Assembly (NCBI RefSeq): GCF_029853695.1 | Contig: NZ_CP122537.1 | Span: 1,240,001 to 1,304,000 of the forward strand | Source: Jannaschia sp. GRR-S6-38 | Lineage (GTDB): Bacteria; Pseudomonadota; Alphaproteobacteria; Rhodobacterales; Rhodobacteraceae | Reading direction: 5' to 3' | DNA: 64,000 nucleotides | Shown: in pieces, positions 1 to 8,755 of the stretch | Numbering within the stretch: the stretch's first letter is position 1 | How the letters are laid out: each line of letters starts with the position of its first letter | Translations under genes and position numbers: made by a program | Notes under the pieces: generated by a model | What the model saw: only the letters and a program-made list of their open reading frames with translations | The model's database searches: none | Told to the model about the DNA's origin: nothing

Positions 1-54
1 TGGCGCGGGGCCGCATTAACCAATTCGTAACCCGAGGCCGGCCAGATGTGAGGC

Positions 55-1242
55 ATGGATTACGACCTGCCCGAGCTTCTGCGCGTGCCCGAAACCCTGG
101 CAGAGGGGCCGCTGCCGCTCTTCGATGCGCCGCCGCCGCAGGACGAGCTGTTCGCGCGGCTGCGGCTGGCGCGATCGCGCCGCGTGGGTCCCGCGACCTT
201 CCGGCGGCTGATCGCCGCGCATGGCGATGCGAGGACCGCGCTCGCGGCTTTGCCCGAGATCGCCGCGCAGGCCGGCGACCGCGACTACGCCGCCGCCGAC
301 CCCGAGGAGATCCGCCGCGAGGTGCGCGCCGCGAAGAAGGCGGGCGCGCGGCTTTTGACGCTGGGCGCGCCGGGCTATCCGAAGCGGCTGGAAGAGGTGT
401 CGGACGCGCCGCCCGTGCTCTGGGTGCAGGGCGAGCCGAAGCTGCTGGCGCGGCGAACGGTGGCCGTGGTCGGGACGCGCAACGCCTCGAGCCTGGCGCT
501 GCGGATGGCGCGCGCGCTGGGCCGCGACCTCGCGGCGGCCAGCGTCACGGTCGTCTCGGGCCTCGCCCGCGGCGTCGATGCGGCCGCCCATGACGCCGCG
601 CTGGCGGGCGGGACCGCGGCGGTGCATGCGGGCGGGCTCGACTGCCCCTACCCGGCCGAGAATACGGGGCTCGCCGCGAAGATCGCCGCCGAGGGCTGCG
701 CGCTGTCGGAACGGCCGATGGGCCTCCGGCCGACCGCGCGCGACTTCCCGCGCCGCAACCGGATCGTCTCGGGCGTCGCGCAGGCGGTGATCGTGGTCGA
801 GGCGGCGGCGCGCTCGGGCTCGATGATCACGGCGCGCGACGCGGCCGACCAGGGGCGCGAGGTCTTGGCCGTGCCGGGCCACCCGTTCGACACGCGCGCC
901 GCGGGCTGCCTGATGCTGCTGCGCGACGGGGCGACCCTGCTGCGCGGCGTGGATGACGTCCTGGAAGTGCTGGCGCGGCTCGACACGCCCGGGGCGCAGG
1001 ACGAAGCGCCGCCGCCCGCCGCGCAACCGCCCGTCATGGCGCCGCCGGCCCCCGACAGCGCCGCGCTGCAGGCGCGCATCCTCGCCCTGCTCTCCCCGGT
1101 CCCGGTCGCGGAGGACCAGTTGCTGCGCGACCTGAGTGCCGGGGGCGCGCTGCCCGCCGCCGCGCTCGCCGCGGAGCTGTCCGAGATGGAACTGGCCGGA
1201 CGGCTGTCCCGCCGCGCGGGCGGCGGCATCGTCAGCGTCTGA
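55..1242 (+). CDS. dprA: DNA-processing protein DprA
   Basis: DprA/Smf family protein of 395 residues. The family binds incoming single-stranded DNA and loads RecA during natural transformation; it acts in the cytoplasm. The central Rossmann-like DprA domain is clear: a VAVVGTRNAS start near residue 138, the SGLARGVDAAAH motif, the DFPRRNRIVSG motif and the SGSMITARDAADQGREV segment. After a proline/alanine linker (about residues 315-335) there is a small C-terminal winged-helix-like domain ending in GGGIVSV. The ATG at 55 follows a TGAGG ribosome site. The length is normal for alphaproteobacterial DprA. It stands alone, 490 bases before topA on the same strand. Confidence 0.96.
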   Translation: MDYDLPELLRVPETLAEGPLPLFDAPPPQDELFARLRLARSRRVGPATFRRLIAAHGDARTALAALPEIAAQAGDRDYAAADPEEIRREVRAAKKAGARLLTLGAPGYPKRLEEVSDAPPVLWVQGEPKLLARRTVAVVGTRNASSLALRMARALGRDLAAASVTVVSGLARGVDAAAHDAALAGGTAAVHAGGLDCPYPAENTGLAAKIAAEGCALSERPMGLRPTARDFPRRNRIVSGVAQAVIVVEAAARSGSMITARDAADQGREVLAVPGHPFDTRAAGCLMLLRDGATLLRGVDDVLEVLARLDTPGAQDEAPPPAAQPPVMAPPAPDSAALQARILALLSPVPVAEDQLLRDLSAGGALPAAALAAELSEMELAGRLSRRAGGGIVSV

Positions 1243-1639
1243 CCCCGGAGACGGGAGGCTCTAGGCCGGGCGGCGCGTGCGATCCGGTCCGGGCCTATGG
1301 CCGCAGGGCCGGAGAAACGCGCCCGGACCCGGCTCCAACTGCCTGCGAGCCGCTTGCGGACGCGCTGGAAGGTCGAGCGCGATCAGAATGGGACGACCCA
1401 ATGGAGAGCCCTCGGATCGCGCGCGACACCGCGCCGGGCGGGCCAGCGGATGCCCGCGACCACGCATCCGATCGGATCCCGGTGCAAGCCCGCGCCGTTG
1501 CCCCTCGGCGCGCCCGGACCGATGACCCGCCCCGATCCCGGCCGCGCCGCGAGAGCGATCACGGACCGCTCCGCCCGCCGCGAAAATACGCCCCGTAGGG
1601 GCGGCGCCGGGGACGCGATTTCGCCGCCCCGTCGCGGCA
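1243..1639. other. intergenic region dprA-topA, no gene seen
   Basis: About 400 GC-rich bases between dprA and the putative topA promoter. Open frames exist on both strands, but their translations are arginine/proline-rich, match no family I know, and overlap each other in several frames. I see no tRNA-like fold and no convincing terminator. Confidence 0.5.
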
Positions 1640-1668
1640 TTGACAAATTCCGGACCCTCGCCACATGG
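1640..1668 (+). promoter_or_regulatory. candidate topA promoter
   Basis: A perfect TTGACA box at 1640-1645 sits 17 bases before a weak -10 (ACATGG, 1663-1668), about 65 bases upstream of the topA start codon. The -35 is strong and the -10 is poor, as is common in GC-rich alphaproteobacteria. Inference from sequence only. Confidence 0.4.
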
Positions 1669-1732
1669 TCCCCGGCCCAAGGCCCCAAGCCATTGGCCCG
1701 CCATCCGTCCATCCGTTTTCGAGGTTCCGCCA

Positions 1733-4372
1733 ATGCCCGTCGTCGTCGTCGAATCCCCGGCCAAGGCCAAGACCATCAACGGATACCTGGGCAAGGATTA
1801 CACCGTTCTGGCCAGCTACGGCCATGTCCGTGACCTCGTCGGCAAGGACGGCTCCGTCGATACGGATAACGGGTTCGACATGACCTGGGAGATCCCCGCC
1901 GACAGCAAGAAGCGCATCAAGGAGATCGCCGATGCGCTGGCCGAGGATCCCGACCTGATCCTCGCCACCGACCCCGACCGTGAGGGCGAGGCGATCTCGT
2001 GGCACCTGTCGGAGGCGCTGCGCAATCGCCGGGGCCTCAAGAAGGACATGCCGATGCGGCGCGTTGCCTTCAACGCGATCACGAAATCCGCCGTCCAGGA
2101 GGCGATCGCCAACCCGCGCGAGATCGACGAGCCGCTGGTCCAGGCCTATCTGGCCCGCCGTGCGCTCGACTACCTCGTGGGCTTCAACCTCTCGCCGATC
2201 CTCTGGCGCAAGCTGCCCGGCGCGAAGTCGGCCGGCCGCGTGCAATCGGTCAGCCTGCGCCTAATCGTCGAGCGCGAGATGGAGATCGAGGCCTTCGACC
2301 CGAAGGAATACTGGTCGGTCCGCGCCATGCTGGAGACGCCGCGCGGCCAGCGCTTCGAGGCGCGACTGGTCAGCCTCGCCGGGTCCAAGCTGGACCGGTT
2401 CGACCTGTCGGACGCGACGCAGGCGGAGCTGGCCGTGCAGGCCGTCGAAAGCCGCGAGCTCTCGGTCGTCGCGGTCGAGGCCAAGCCCGGCACGCGCAAC
2501 CCCTCGCCGCCCTTCATGACCTCGACCCTGCAGCAGGAGGCCAGCCGAAAGCTCGGCATGGGCGCCAAGGCCTGCATGTCGACCGCCCAGCGCCTCTACG
2601 AAGCCGGGCACATCACATACATGCGGACCGACGGCATCGACATGGCCCCCGAGGCCGTGCACGCCGCCCGCGACGCCATCGCCGAGCGCTACGGCCGCGA
2701 CTACGTCCCCGGCAGCCCGCGCATGTACAAGAACAAGGCCAAGAACGCGCAGGAAGCGCATGAGTGCATCCGCCCGACCGACATGACCAAGGCGGCGGGC
2801 GATCTGCGCCTCGAGAAGGATCAGAAGGCGCTCTACGACCTCATCTGGAAGCGCACGCTGGCCAGCCAGATGGAGGCCGCGCGGCTGGAGCGGACCACCG
2901 TGACCATCGCCGACCGCGACGCCCATGTAGAACTGCGCGCCACCGGGCAGGTCATCGCCTTCGACGGCTTCATGAAGGTCTATACCGAGGGGCGCGACGA
3001 CGAGGAGGCCAATGGCGAGGACAAGCGCCTGCCGGCCATCCACGAGGGCGACGCGGCCAAGAAGGTCGCCGCCTACGAGGGCGAGACCTCGGACAACGAA
3101 TTGCTCCGCGCGCCGTCGAACGCGGTGCTGGGCCAGCAGCATTTCACCCAACCGCCGCCGCGCTACACCGAGGCGACGCTGGTCAAGCGCATGGAGGAGC
3201 TGGGGATCGGCCGGCCCTCGACCTATGCCTCGATCCTGTCGACGATCGTGGATCGCGGCTATGTCCGAAAGGAGGGCAACCGCCTCTTCCCCGAGGACCA
3301 GGGCCGGCTGGTGACGGCCTTCCTGTCCAACTATTTCCGCAAATATGTGGGCTACGACTTCACCGCCCGGCTGGAGAACGAGCTCGACGAGGTCTCGGCC
3401 GGCGAGGCCGATTACAAGCAGGTGCTCGACCGGTTCTGGCGCGACTTCAAGGCGGCCATCGACGAGACGTCCGAGCTGCGCATCACCGACGTGCTGGAGA
3501 AGATCAACGAGGTGCTGGAGCCGCATCTCTTTCCCGACAAGGGCGATGGCAGCGATCCGCGGCTTTGCCCGAATTGCGGGATGGGGCGGCTGTCGATGCG
3601 CACCGCGCGTTCGGGCGGGGCGTTCATCGGCTGCTCGAACTACCCCGAGTGCCGCTACACCCGTCCGTTCGGCCCGCCGGGCATGGAGGGCGAGCAGGCC
3701 GGCGCCGACCGCATGCTGGGGGTTGAGCCCGAGAGCGGGCTGGAGGTGCATCTGAAGACCGGCCGGTTCGGGCCTTACGTCCAGCTGGGCGAGGTGACCG
3801 ACGAGAACCCCAAGCCCAAGCGGTCGAGCCTTCCCAAATCCTGGGCCCCCGACGCGATGGACCTCGAGAAGGCGCTGCAGCTTCTGTCGCTGCCGCGGCT
3901 GGTGGGCCAGCATCCCGAGGACGGCGCCGAGATCGAGACCAATCTCGGCCGCTACGGGCCTTACGTGAAGTGGAACAAGGTCTACGCGAACCTGCCCGAG
4001 GAGGAGGAGATCTTCACCATCGGGATGAACCGCGCGGTCGAACTGCTGGCCGAGAAACTGGCCAAACGCGGCGGGCGCGGCGCGGCGGCGGCGCCCCTGC
4101 GCGAGCTGGGCGAGCATCCCGAGAAGGGCGGGCCGATCAACGTGATGGCCGGCCGCTACGGGCCCTACGTGAAATGGGAGAAGGTGAACGCCACCCTGCC
4201 CAAGGAAGTCGCGCCCGAGGAGGTCACGATGGCCCAGGCGGTCGAGCTGATCGACGCCAAGGCCGCGAAATCGCCCAAGCGCAAGGCGGCGGCCAAGAAG
4301 ACGACCGCGAAGGCCAAGGCGCCCGCCGCGAAAAAGAAGAAGGCCGCCCCGAAAAAGGCGGCCGAAGGCTGA
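1733..4372 (+). CDS. topA: DNA topoisomerase I (type IA)
   Basis: Type IA topoisomerase of 879 residues that relaxes negatively supercoiled DNA through a 5'-phosphotyrosine intermediate. The TOPRIM domain opens with VVVESPAKAKTI and carries the TDPDREGEAISWHL acidic motif. The catalytic tyrosine is Tyr296 in HITYMRTDG. A four-cysteine zinc finger (CPNC..CSNYPEC) follows the core near residue 605, then topoisomerase C-terminal repeats with recurring GRYGPYVKW motifs. The last 35 residues are a Lys/Ala-rich basic tail typical of alphaproteobacterial TopA. I chose the ATG at 1733 because MPVVVVESPAKAK is the family N terminus; the frame is open further upstream, but that extension is not conserved-looking. 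Confidence 0.97.
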   Translation: MPVVVVESPAKAKTINGYLGKDYTVLASYGHVRDLVGKDGSVDTDNGFDMTWEIPADSKKRIKEIADALAEDPDLILATDPDREGEAISWHLSEALRNRRGLKKDMPMRRVAFNAITKSAVQEAIANPREIDEPLVQAYLARRALDYLVGFNLSPILWRKLPGAKSAGRVQSVSLRLIVEREMEIEAFDPKEYWSVRAMLETPRGQRFEARLVSLAGSKLDRFDLSDATQAELAVQAVESRELSVVAVEAKPGTRNPSPPFMTSTLQQEASRKLGMGAKACMSTAQRLYEAGHITYMRTDGIDMAPEAVHAARDAIAERYGRDYVPGSPRMYKNKAKNAQEAHECIRPTDMTKAAGDLRLEKDQKALYDLIWKRTLASQMEAARLERTTVTIADRDAHVELRATGQVIAFDGFMKVYTEGRDDEEANGEDKRLPAIHEGDAAKKVAAYEGETSDNELLRAPSNAVLGQQHFTQPPPRYTEATLVKRMEELGIGRPSTYASILSTIVDRGYVRKEGNRLFPEDQGRLVTAFLSNYFRKYVGYDFTARLENELDEVSAGEADYKQVLDRFWRDFKAAIDETSELRITDVLEKINEVLEPHLFPDKGDGSDPRLCPNCGMGRLSMRTARSGGAFIGCSNYPECRYTRPFGPPGMEGEQAGADRMLGVEPESGLEVHLKTGRFGPYVQLGEVTDENPKPKRSSLPKSWAPDAMDLEKALQLLSLPRLVGQHPEDGAEIETNLGRYGPYVKWNKVYANLPEEEEIFTIGMNRAVELLAEKLAKRGGRGAAAAPLRELGEHPEKGGPINVMAGRYGPYVKWEKVNATLPKEVAPEEVTMAQAVELIDAKAAKSPKRKAAAKKTTAKAKAPAAKKKKAAPKKAAEG

Positions 4373-4461
4373 ACGCGCCGGCGGCCCGGCCCGCCCGCGA
4401 ATTGCGGCGCCCCGCCGCCGCAGCGCTTGAACGCCCGCCGCGGCGCTGCGACATGGGCGGG

Positions 4462-5046
4462 ATGGAACCGCTCGCCCCCCGCCCCGATGTCATGGCGTTT
4501 CTCGCCACCCGCCGCTCGCGCCCCGCGAAGACGCTGACCGGCCCCGCGCCCGACCGCGCGGCGCTGGAACCGATCCTGCGCACCGCGCTGCGCGTCCCCG
4601 ACCACGGCAAGCTGGAACCCTGGCGCCTGATCGTGCTGGAGGGCGCGGCGCTCGACCGGCTGGCCGCGCTGACCGAAGGGCTGGGCGCCCGGCAGGGCCG
4701 TGACCCGGACAAGCTGCCCAAGCAGCGCGCCATGTTCGCGGACGCGCCGCTGATGGTCGCGGTGGTCGCCGCGCCCGTGGCGTCCGAAAAGATCCCGGAG
4801 GTCGAGCAGGTGCTGAGCGCGGGGGCGCTCTGTCACAACCTGGTGGCGGCGGCGCAGGCCGCGGGCTGGGGCGCGAACTGGCTGTCGGGCTGGATGGCCA
4901 CCGACCGGGACTTCCTGTTGGACGGCCTGTCGCTCGCCCGGCGGGAATTCGTCGCGGGTTTCGTGGTCATCGGCTCCGAGACCACGGTGCCGACCGACCG
5001 GCCGCGCCCGGACCCCGCCGCCAAGATCGCCTGGCTGTCGGAATGA
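4462..5046 (+). CDS. nitroreductase family protein (YdjA-like)
   Basis: Flavin-dependent nitroreductase-fold protein of 194 residues. These FMN enzymes use NAD(P)H to reduce nitro or quinone substrates; the physiological substrate is unknown. Visible family features are the N-terminal FLATRRSRPAK (FMN phosphate contact), RVPDHGKLEPWR, and the AGWGANWLSGW segment of the short YdjA-type subfamily. A second in-frame ATG nine bases upstream (4453) is possible. The stop codon overlaps the start of the next gene by four bases (ATGA), which implies co-translation with the EI24 membrane protein. Confidence 0.9.
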   Translation: MEPLAPRPDVMAFLATRRSRPAKTLTGPAPDRAALEPILRTALRVPDHGKLEPWRLIVLEGAALDRLAALTEGLGARQGRDPDKLPKQRAMFADAPLMVAVVAAPVASEKIPEVEQVLSAGALCHNLVAAAQAAGWGANWLSGWMATDRDFLLDGLSLARREFVAGFVVIGSETTVPTDRPRPDPAAKIAWLSE

Positions 5047-5738
5047 TCGGCGACATCCTCCGCGCGCTGTCGCAGCTGGGCGACCCGCGCTTCCGCGGCG
5101 TGCTGCTGGCGGGCGTCGGGCTGTCGGTGGCCCTGCTCGCAGGATTCTCGGCGATCCTGATCTGGGGCGCGCAATGGCTGGTCGGCCCCTCGGTCACGCT
5201 GCCCTGGCTGGGCGAGGTCACCTGGCTCGACAACGCGGCGGGCTGGGCGGCGGTGCCCTTCACGCTGATCGCCTCGATCTTCCTGATGGTGCCGGTCGCC
5301 TCGGCCTTCACCGGGCTCTTCCTCGACCGGATCGCCGATGCGGTCGAGGCGCGGCATTATCCCGGCCTGCCGCCCGCGCGGCGGCAGGGCTGGGGCGAGA
5401 TGCTGCGCGAGAGCGCGGGCTTCCTGGGGCTCGTGGTGGGCGTGAACCTGCTGGCGCTGGTGGCCTATCTTGTGCTCGCCCCGCTCGCGCTCTTCATCTT
5501 CTGGGCGGTGAACGGCTTCCTTCTGGGCCGCGAATACGCGCAGCTGGTCGCGGCGCGGCATCTGAGCCAGGCGGAGGCGGCGGGCTTCCGCACCCGCTAT
5601 CGCGGCCGGATCTGGGGCCTGGGCGTGCTGATGGCGGTCCCGCTCTCGGTGCCGGTTCTGAACCTGCTGGTCCCGGTCGTCGGCGCGGCGGCCTTCACCC
5701 ACCTCTTCCACCGCATCCAGGCCAGCGCGGCGCGGTGA
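5043..5738 (+). CDS. EI24 domain membrane protein (CysZ-like)
   Basis: Polytopic inner-membrane protein of 231 residues in the EI24/CysZ family. I count four or more hydrophobic segments (about residues 20-45, 65-95, 120-155 and 185-220). CysZ of E. coli is a sulfate transporter; many alphaproteobacterial EI24 proteins have no proven substrate, so sulfate transport is only a possibility. The start overlaps the nitroreductase stop by four bases. The stop codon abuts the convergent stop of the DUF1467 gene with no intergenic base. Confidence 0.85.
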   Translation: MIGDILRALSQLGDPRFRGVLLAGVGLSVALLAGFSAILIWGAQWLVGPSVTLPWLGEVTWLDNAAGWAAVPFTLIASIFLMVPVASAFTGLFLDRIADAVEARHYPGLPPARRQGWGEMLRESAGFLGLVVGVNLLALVAYLVLAPLALFIFWAVNGFLLGREYAQLVAARHLSQAEAAGFRTRYRGRIWGLGVLMAVPLSVPVLNLLVPVVGAAAFTHLFHRIQASAAR

Positions 5739-6014
5739 TCAGCCCTCGACCTCGCGCCCGGTCACCGCGCGCAGGCTGTCGATGGTGATCAGGCCCGAGG
5801 TGATGAGCCATATCAGAACGCCCCAGATCACCAGCGCGATGGCCGTCGCGATGAAGAGCTTCCGGCCCAGCCGGAAATCAGCGGGGCTGGAGGAATGCGT
5901 GCCGGGCACGCGCTCGCCCCGGTCGCCCTGCGTGTCCTGCCCGAGCTGCAGCATCAGCAGGAACACCATGGCCCAGACCATGGCGAAGACGACGAAGGCG
6001 GAGAAAATGGACAT
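5739..6014 (-). CDS. DUF1467 family small membrane protein
   Basis: A 91-residue protein with two transmembrane segments (residues about 3-22 and 55-75) joined by a polar loop containing GERVPGTHSSSPAD. This matches DUF1467, a conserved alphaproteobacterial family of unknown function usually found beside methylmalonyl-CoA epimerase, as here. Its ATG overlaps the epimerase stop by one base (TGATG), so the two are probably co-translated. Confidence 0.88.
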   Translation of the reverse strand: MSIFSAFVVFAMVWAMVFLLMLQLGQDTQGDRGERVPGTHSSSPADFRLGRKLFIATAIALVIWGVLIWLITSGLITIDSLRAVTGREVEG

Positions 6015-6418
6015 CAGACCTGCTCCAGCTCGACCAGCGTGCCGGTGAAGTCCTTCGGGTGCAGGAACAGGACCGGCTTGCCATGCGCGCCGATCTTCGG
6101 CTCGCCCGAGCCCAGCACGCGCGCGCCCGAGGCGGTCAGTCGGTCGCGGGCCTCGAGGATGTCCTCGACCTCGTAGCAGATGTGATGGATGCCGCCCGAC
6201 GGGTTCTTTTCGAGAAATCCCGCGATCGGGGAGCCCTCGCCCAACGGGTGCAGAAGCTCGATCTTGGTGTTGGGCAATTCGATGAAGACGACCGTCACGC
6301 CATGATCGGGCTCGTCCTGCGGCGCGCCGACCTTCGCGCCCAGCGTGTCGCGATATTGCGCGGTCGCCGCGTCGAGGTCGGGCACGGCGATGGCCACGTG
6401 GTTCAGACGTCCGATCAT
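6014..6418 (-). CDS. mce: methylmalonyl-CoA epimerase
   Basis: Glyoxalase/vicinal-oxygen-chelate fold protein of 134 residues. It interconverts (S)- and (R)-methylmalonyl-CoA in propionyl-CoA catabolism. Metal-ligand motifs are LNHVAIAV near the N terminus, the IELLHPLGE strand, GIHHICYEV in the second half and the FTGTLVELEQ C terminus. The start at 6418 is preceded by a good GGAGG site. It is the first gene of a two-gene unit with DUF1467 and is divergent from the response regulator. Confidence 0.94.
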   Translation of the reverse strand: MIGRLNHVAIAVPDLDAATAQYRDTLGAKVGAPQDEPDHGVTVVFIELPNTKIELLHPLGEGSPIAGFLEKNPSGGIHHICYEVEDILEARDRLTASGARVLGSGEPKIGAHGKPVLFLHPKDFTGTLVELEQV

Positions 6419-6555
6419 AGGGGCCTCCTGTCCGGGTCGCGCCGTTATGGGTGGGGGTCGCGGGAAGGGCAAGATCGCGCCCGGCCCTTCACCTTTCATT
6501 AGGGACAAACGCGGCAATCTGCCTCCGACGCCACACCCCCGGAGGAGACGACGCG

Positions 6556-7254
6556 ATGGACGAACTCGCCCTGATGGCCCGCCCGGCCCCGACCCCGAGC
6601 CGCCCGCTTCTGGGGCAGACCGTCCTTCTGGTCGAGGACAGCCGCTTCGCGTCGGAGGCGGTGCGCCTCCTGGCGCTGCGCTCCGGCGCGCGGATCCGAC
6701 GGGCCGATTGCGTGGCCAGCGCCGACCGGCACCTGAACACCTATCGCGCGGGAATCGCCATTGTCGATCTGGGCCTGCCCGATGGCGACGGGCTGGAGTT
6801 GATCGGCCGGCTGGCCGCCGCGGGGCAGCGGCCCGACGTGATCCTCGCCACCTCGGGGCGTGCGCGCGAGGAGGTCGAGGCCGACGCGCTGGCGGCGGGG
6901 GCGGATGCCTTCCTGCCGAAGCCCATCGAAAGCCTCGCGAGCTTCCAGGCCCTCGTCCTGCAGCACCTGCCCGAGGCGATGCGCCCCGTGGGTCTGCGCG
7001 TCGTGGGCAACGAGGTGGTCGAGCCCGACCGCCTGGCCCTGCGCGAGGATTTGGACCACGCAGCGCGGCTTATCTCCGACCCGGACGTGGCCCCGGGTTT
7101 TGTCGCCGATTTCCTGCGCGGCGTCGCGCAGACGGGCCATGACGCCGCCCTGCTCGCCGAGACGGAGGGCCTGCGCGGCCGCGCGGGGGACGAGGCGCGG
7201 AGCCATCTCGCGGCGCTGCTGTCGCGGCGGCTGAAGGCCCGCGCGGCGATGTGA
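6556..7254 (+). CDS. single-domain response regulator with C-terminal helical extension
   Basis: A 232-residue protein with a CheY-like receiver domain (about residues 22-135). The acidic pair is Glu27/Asp28 in VEDSR, the phospho-acceptor is Asp71 in IVDLGLPDGDG, the switch Thr/Ser is in ATSGR and the conserved lysine is Lys122 in FLPKPI. The C-terminal ~95 residues are helical, carry no DNA-binding or output domain I recognise, and might mediate partner binding. A GGAGGA ribosome site precedes the ATG. No sensor kinase is adjacent. The 3' end lies antisense to the open tail of the convergent acetyltransferase gene. Confidence 0.88.
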   Translation: MDELALMARPAPTPSRPLLGQTVLLVEDSRFASEAVRLLALRSGARIRRADCVASADRHLNTYRAGIAIVDLGLPDGDGLELIGRLAAAGQRPDVILATSGRAREEVEADALAAGADAFLPKPIESLASFQALVLQHLPEAMRPVGLRVVGNEVVEPDRLALREDLDHAARLISDPDVAPGFVADFLRGVAQTGHDAALLAETEGLRGRAGDEARSHLAALLSRRLKARAAM

Positions 7255-7930
7255 GACGCGGGCTCAGCCCCTCCTTGCGCCCGCCGGGTGGCCGGAGGGG
7301 GCGGCGCTGACGCCCGGCCGTGTCGAAATTCGCATCCGACAGCCATTCGCGATGCGCGGCACGGATGGCCGGCCAATCGGTATCCAGCATGGCGAACCAC
7401 GCCGTGTCCCGGTTGCGGCCCTTAACCACCATGTGCCGGCGGAACGTCCCCTCGTAGCCGAAGCCCAGCCGCAGCGCGGCCCGGCGGCTGGGGGCATTGC
7501 CGGCATCGCATTTCCACTCGACCCGGCGCATGCCCTGGTCGAAGGCCTGTGCCAGCATCAGGTGCATCGCTTCGGTCGCCGCCCGGGTCCGGCGCAAGGC
7601 GGCCCCCAGCGCGATGGATCCGATCTCGACGACACCGTTCGCCGCGTCGAGCCGCATGTAGCAGGCCGTCCCGGCCCAACCGTCGGGACCCCGGATCGCG
7701 TAGGCGACGAGGCCGGGATCCGCGGCGGTGGCGGCCACCCAGGCGCCGTGCGCGGCGGCGTCGGCGAAGGGCCCGTCCCACATGTAGCGCCAAAGCGCGT
7801 CGTCACCGCGCATGGCCTGCCAGAGGGCGGGCGCATGGCTTGCGGGGTCCAGCCGCTCCAGCCGGGTGGCGCGGCCGTCCAGATGCGCTGCGGGGCGAAA
7901 CACGACCCCGCGCCAATCGGCGAGGCTCAT
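7070..7930 (-). CDS. GNAT family N-acetyltransferase, extended C-terminal frame
   Basis: RimJ/RimL-type GNAT acetyltransferase. The acetyl-CoA fold spans about residues 20-190, with [20 protein letters not shown] as the signature of the CoA-binding helix and following strand. The start ATG overlaps the upstream SDR stop by four bases (ATGA). Relatives are usually about 210-230 residues and end soon after the NFDTAGRQRR region. Here the frame runs on to 286 residues, with an Arg/Pro/Gly-rich tail lying wholly antisense to the response regulator. A one-base shift would stop at a TGA near 7264. The tail may be an indel or an unusual overlap; the core assignment is secure. Confidence 0.85.
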   Translation of the reverse strand: MSLADWRGVVFRPAAHLDGRATRLERLDPASHAPALWQAMRGDDALWRYMWDGPFADAAAHGAWVAATAADPGLVAYAIRGPDGWAGTACYMRLDAANGVVEIGSIALGAALRRTRAATEAMHLMLAQAFDQGMRRVEWKCDAGNAPSRRAALRLGFGYEGTFRRHMVVKGRNRDTAWFAMLDTDWPAIRAAHREWLSDANFDTAGRQRRPLRPPGGRKEGLSPRLTSPRGPSAAATAAPRDGSAPRPPRGRAGPPSRRAGRRHGPSARRRAGNRRQNPGPRPGRR

Positions 7931-8688
7931 CGCGGGGCGAGCCGGATCGCCCCGTCGAGCCGCAGGACCGTGCCGTTGAGCATCGGGTTGCGCGCGATCT
8001 CGGCCACGAGCGAGGCGAATTCCGCAGGGTCGCCCAGCCGGGGCGGATAGGGCACCTGCGCCCCGAGACTGTCCTGCACCTCCTGCGGCAGCCCCTCCAG
8101 CATCGGCGTCAAGAACAGCCCCGGCGCGATGGCCATGACGCGGATGCCCAGCCCGGCCAGGTCGCGCGCCATCGGCAGCGTCATCCCGGCCACCCCGCCC
8201 TTCGAGGCGGAATAGGCGATCTGGCCGACTTGCCCCTCATAGGCGGCGATGGAGGCGGTGTTGACGATCACGCCGCGCTCGCCGTCGGGCCCCGACGGCT
8301 CCTGCCGCGCCATGATCGCGGCGGCGGCGCTGGCGCAGTTGAAGGTGCCGGTCAGGTTGATCGCGATGGTCCGGGCGAAAAGACCGGGATCATGCGGCCC
8401 GTCGCGGCCCACGGTCTTGGCGCCGGGCGCGATGCCCGCGCAGTTCACCATCAGGTCCAGCCGGCCCGCCGCGCCCACCTGCCCCAGCGCGGCCGCGCAG
8501 GCCGCCGCGTCCGTGACGTCGAGTTCGAGGAAGCGCCCGCCGATCTCCTCGGCCAGCGCGGCGCCGCGCTCGGCGTCGCGGTCAAGGATCCAGGCCGTGC
8601 CGCCCGCATCGGCCACGCGGCGCGCGACCGCCGCCCCCAGCCCGCCCGCGCCGCCGGTGATCGCCGCGTTGCCCTTCGCCAGTTCCAT
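7927..8688 (-). CDS. HSD17B10-like 3-hydroxyacyl-CoA dehydrogenase (SDR)
   Basis: Short-chain dehydrogenase of 253 residues. It resembles the HSD10/type II 3-hydroxyacyl-CoA dehydrogenase branch, which oxidises 3-hydroxyacyl-CoA with NAD+ in branched-chain and fatty-acid breakdown. The cofactor motif is TGGAGGLGAAV. The catalytic Ser-Tyr-Lys set lies in NTASIAAYEGQVGQ and AYSASKGG. The C-terminal blocks RVMAIAPGLF, PRLGDPAEFA and GTVLRLDGAIR closely resemble human HSD10 as I remember it. The ATG at 8688 has a GGAGGG site; longer upstream frames are not family-like. Cotranscribed with the acetyltransferase. Confidence 0.92.
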   Translation of the reverse strand: MELAKGNAAITGGAGGLGAAVARRVADAGGTAWILDRDAERGAALAEEIGGRFLELDVTDAAACAAALGQVGAAGRLDLMVNCAGIAPGAKTVGRDGPHDPGLFARTIAINLTGTFNCASAAAAIMARQEPSGPDGERGVIVNTASIAAYEGQVGQIAYSASKGGVAGMTLPMARDLAGLGIRVMAIAPGLFLTPMLEGLPQEVQDSLGAQVPYPPRLGDPAEFASLVAEIARNPMLNGTVLRLDGAIRLAPR

Positions 8689-8755
8689 CGCACCCTCCGC
8701 TCGATTGCCAGGTGGCAACCTACCGGGGCGCCGCGGCGGGCGGAAGGCGGAGCGT

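Noticed and set aside
1261..1833. Overlapping short open frames between dprA and topA
   Set aside because: Several frames are open at once on both strands, with no ribosome site or family resemblance; treated as non-coding.
2261..4117. Open frame of 618 codons antisense to topA
   Set aside because: Opposite a complete topoisomerase with all motifs; composition is Arg/Gly/His-rich and domain-free.
5043..5738. Linking the CysZ-like protein to sulfonate metabolism at 12-21 kb
   Set aside because: It is 7 kb away, in a separate unit with a nitroreductase, and EI24 proteins are widespread with varied or unknown roles.
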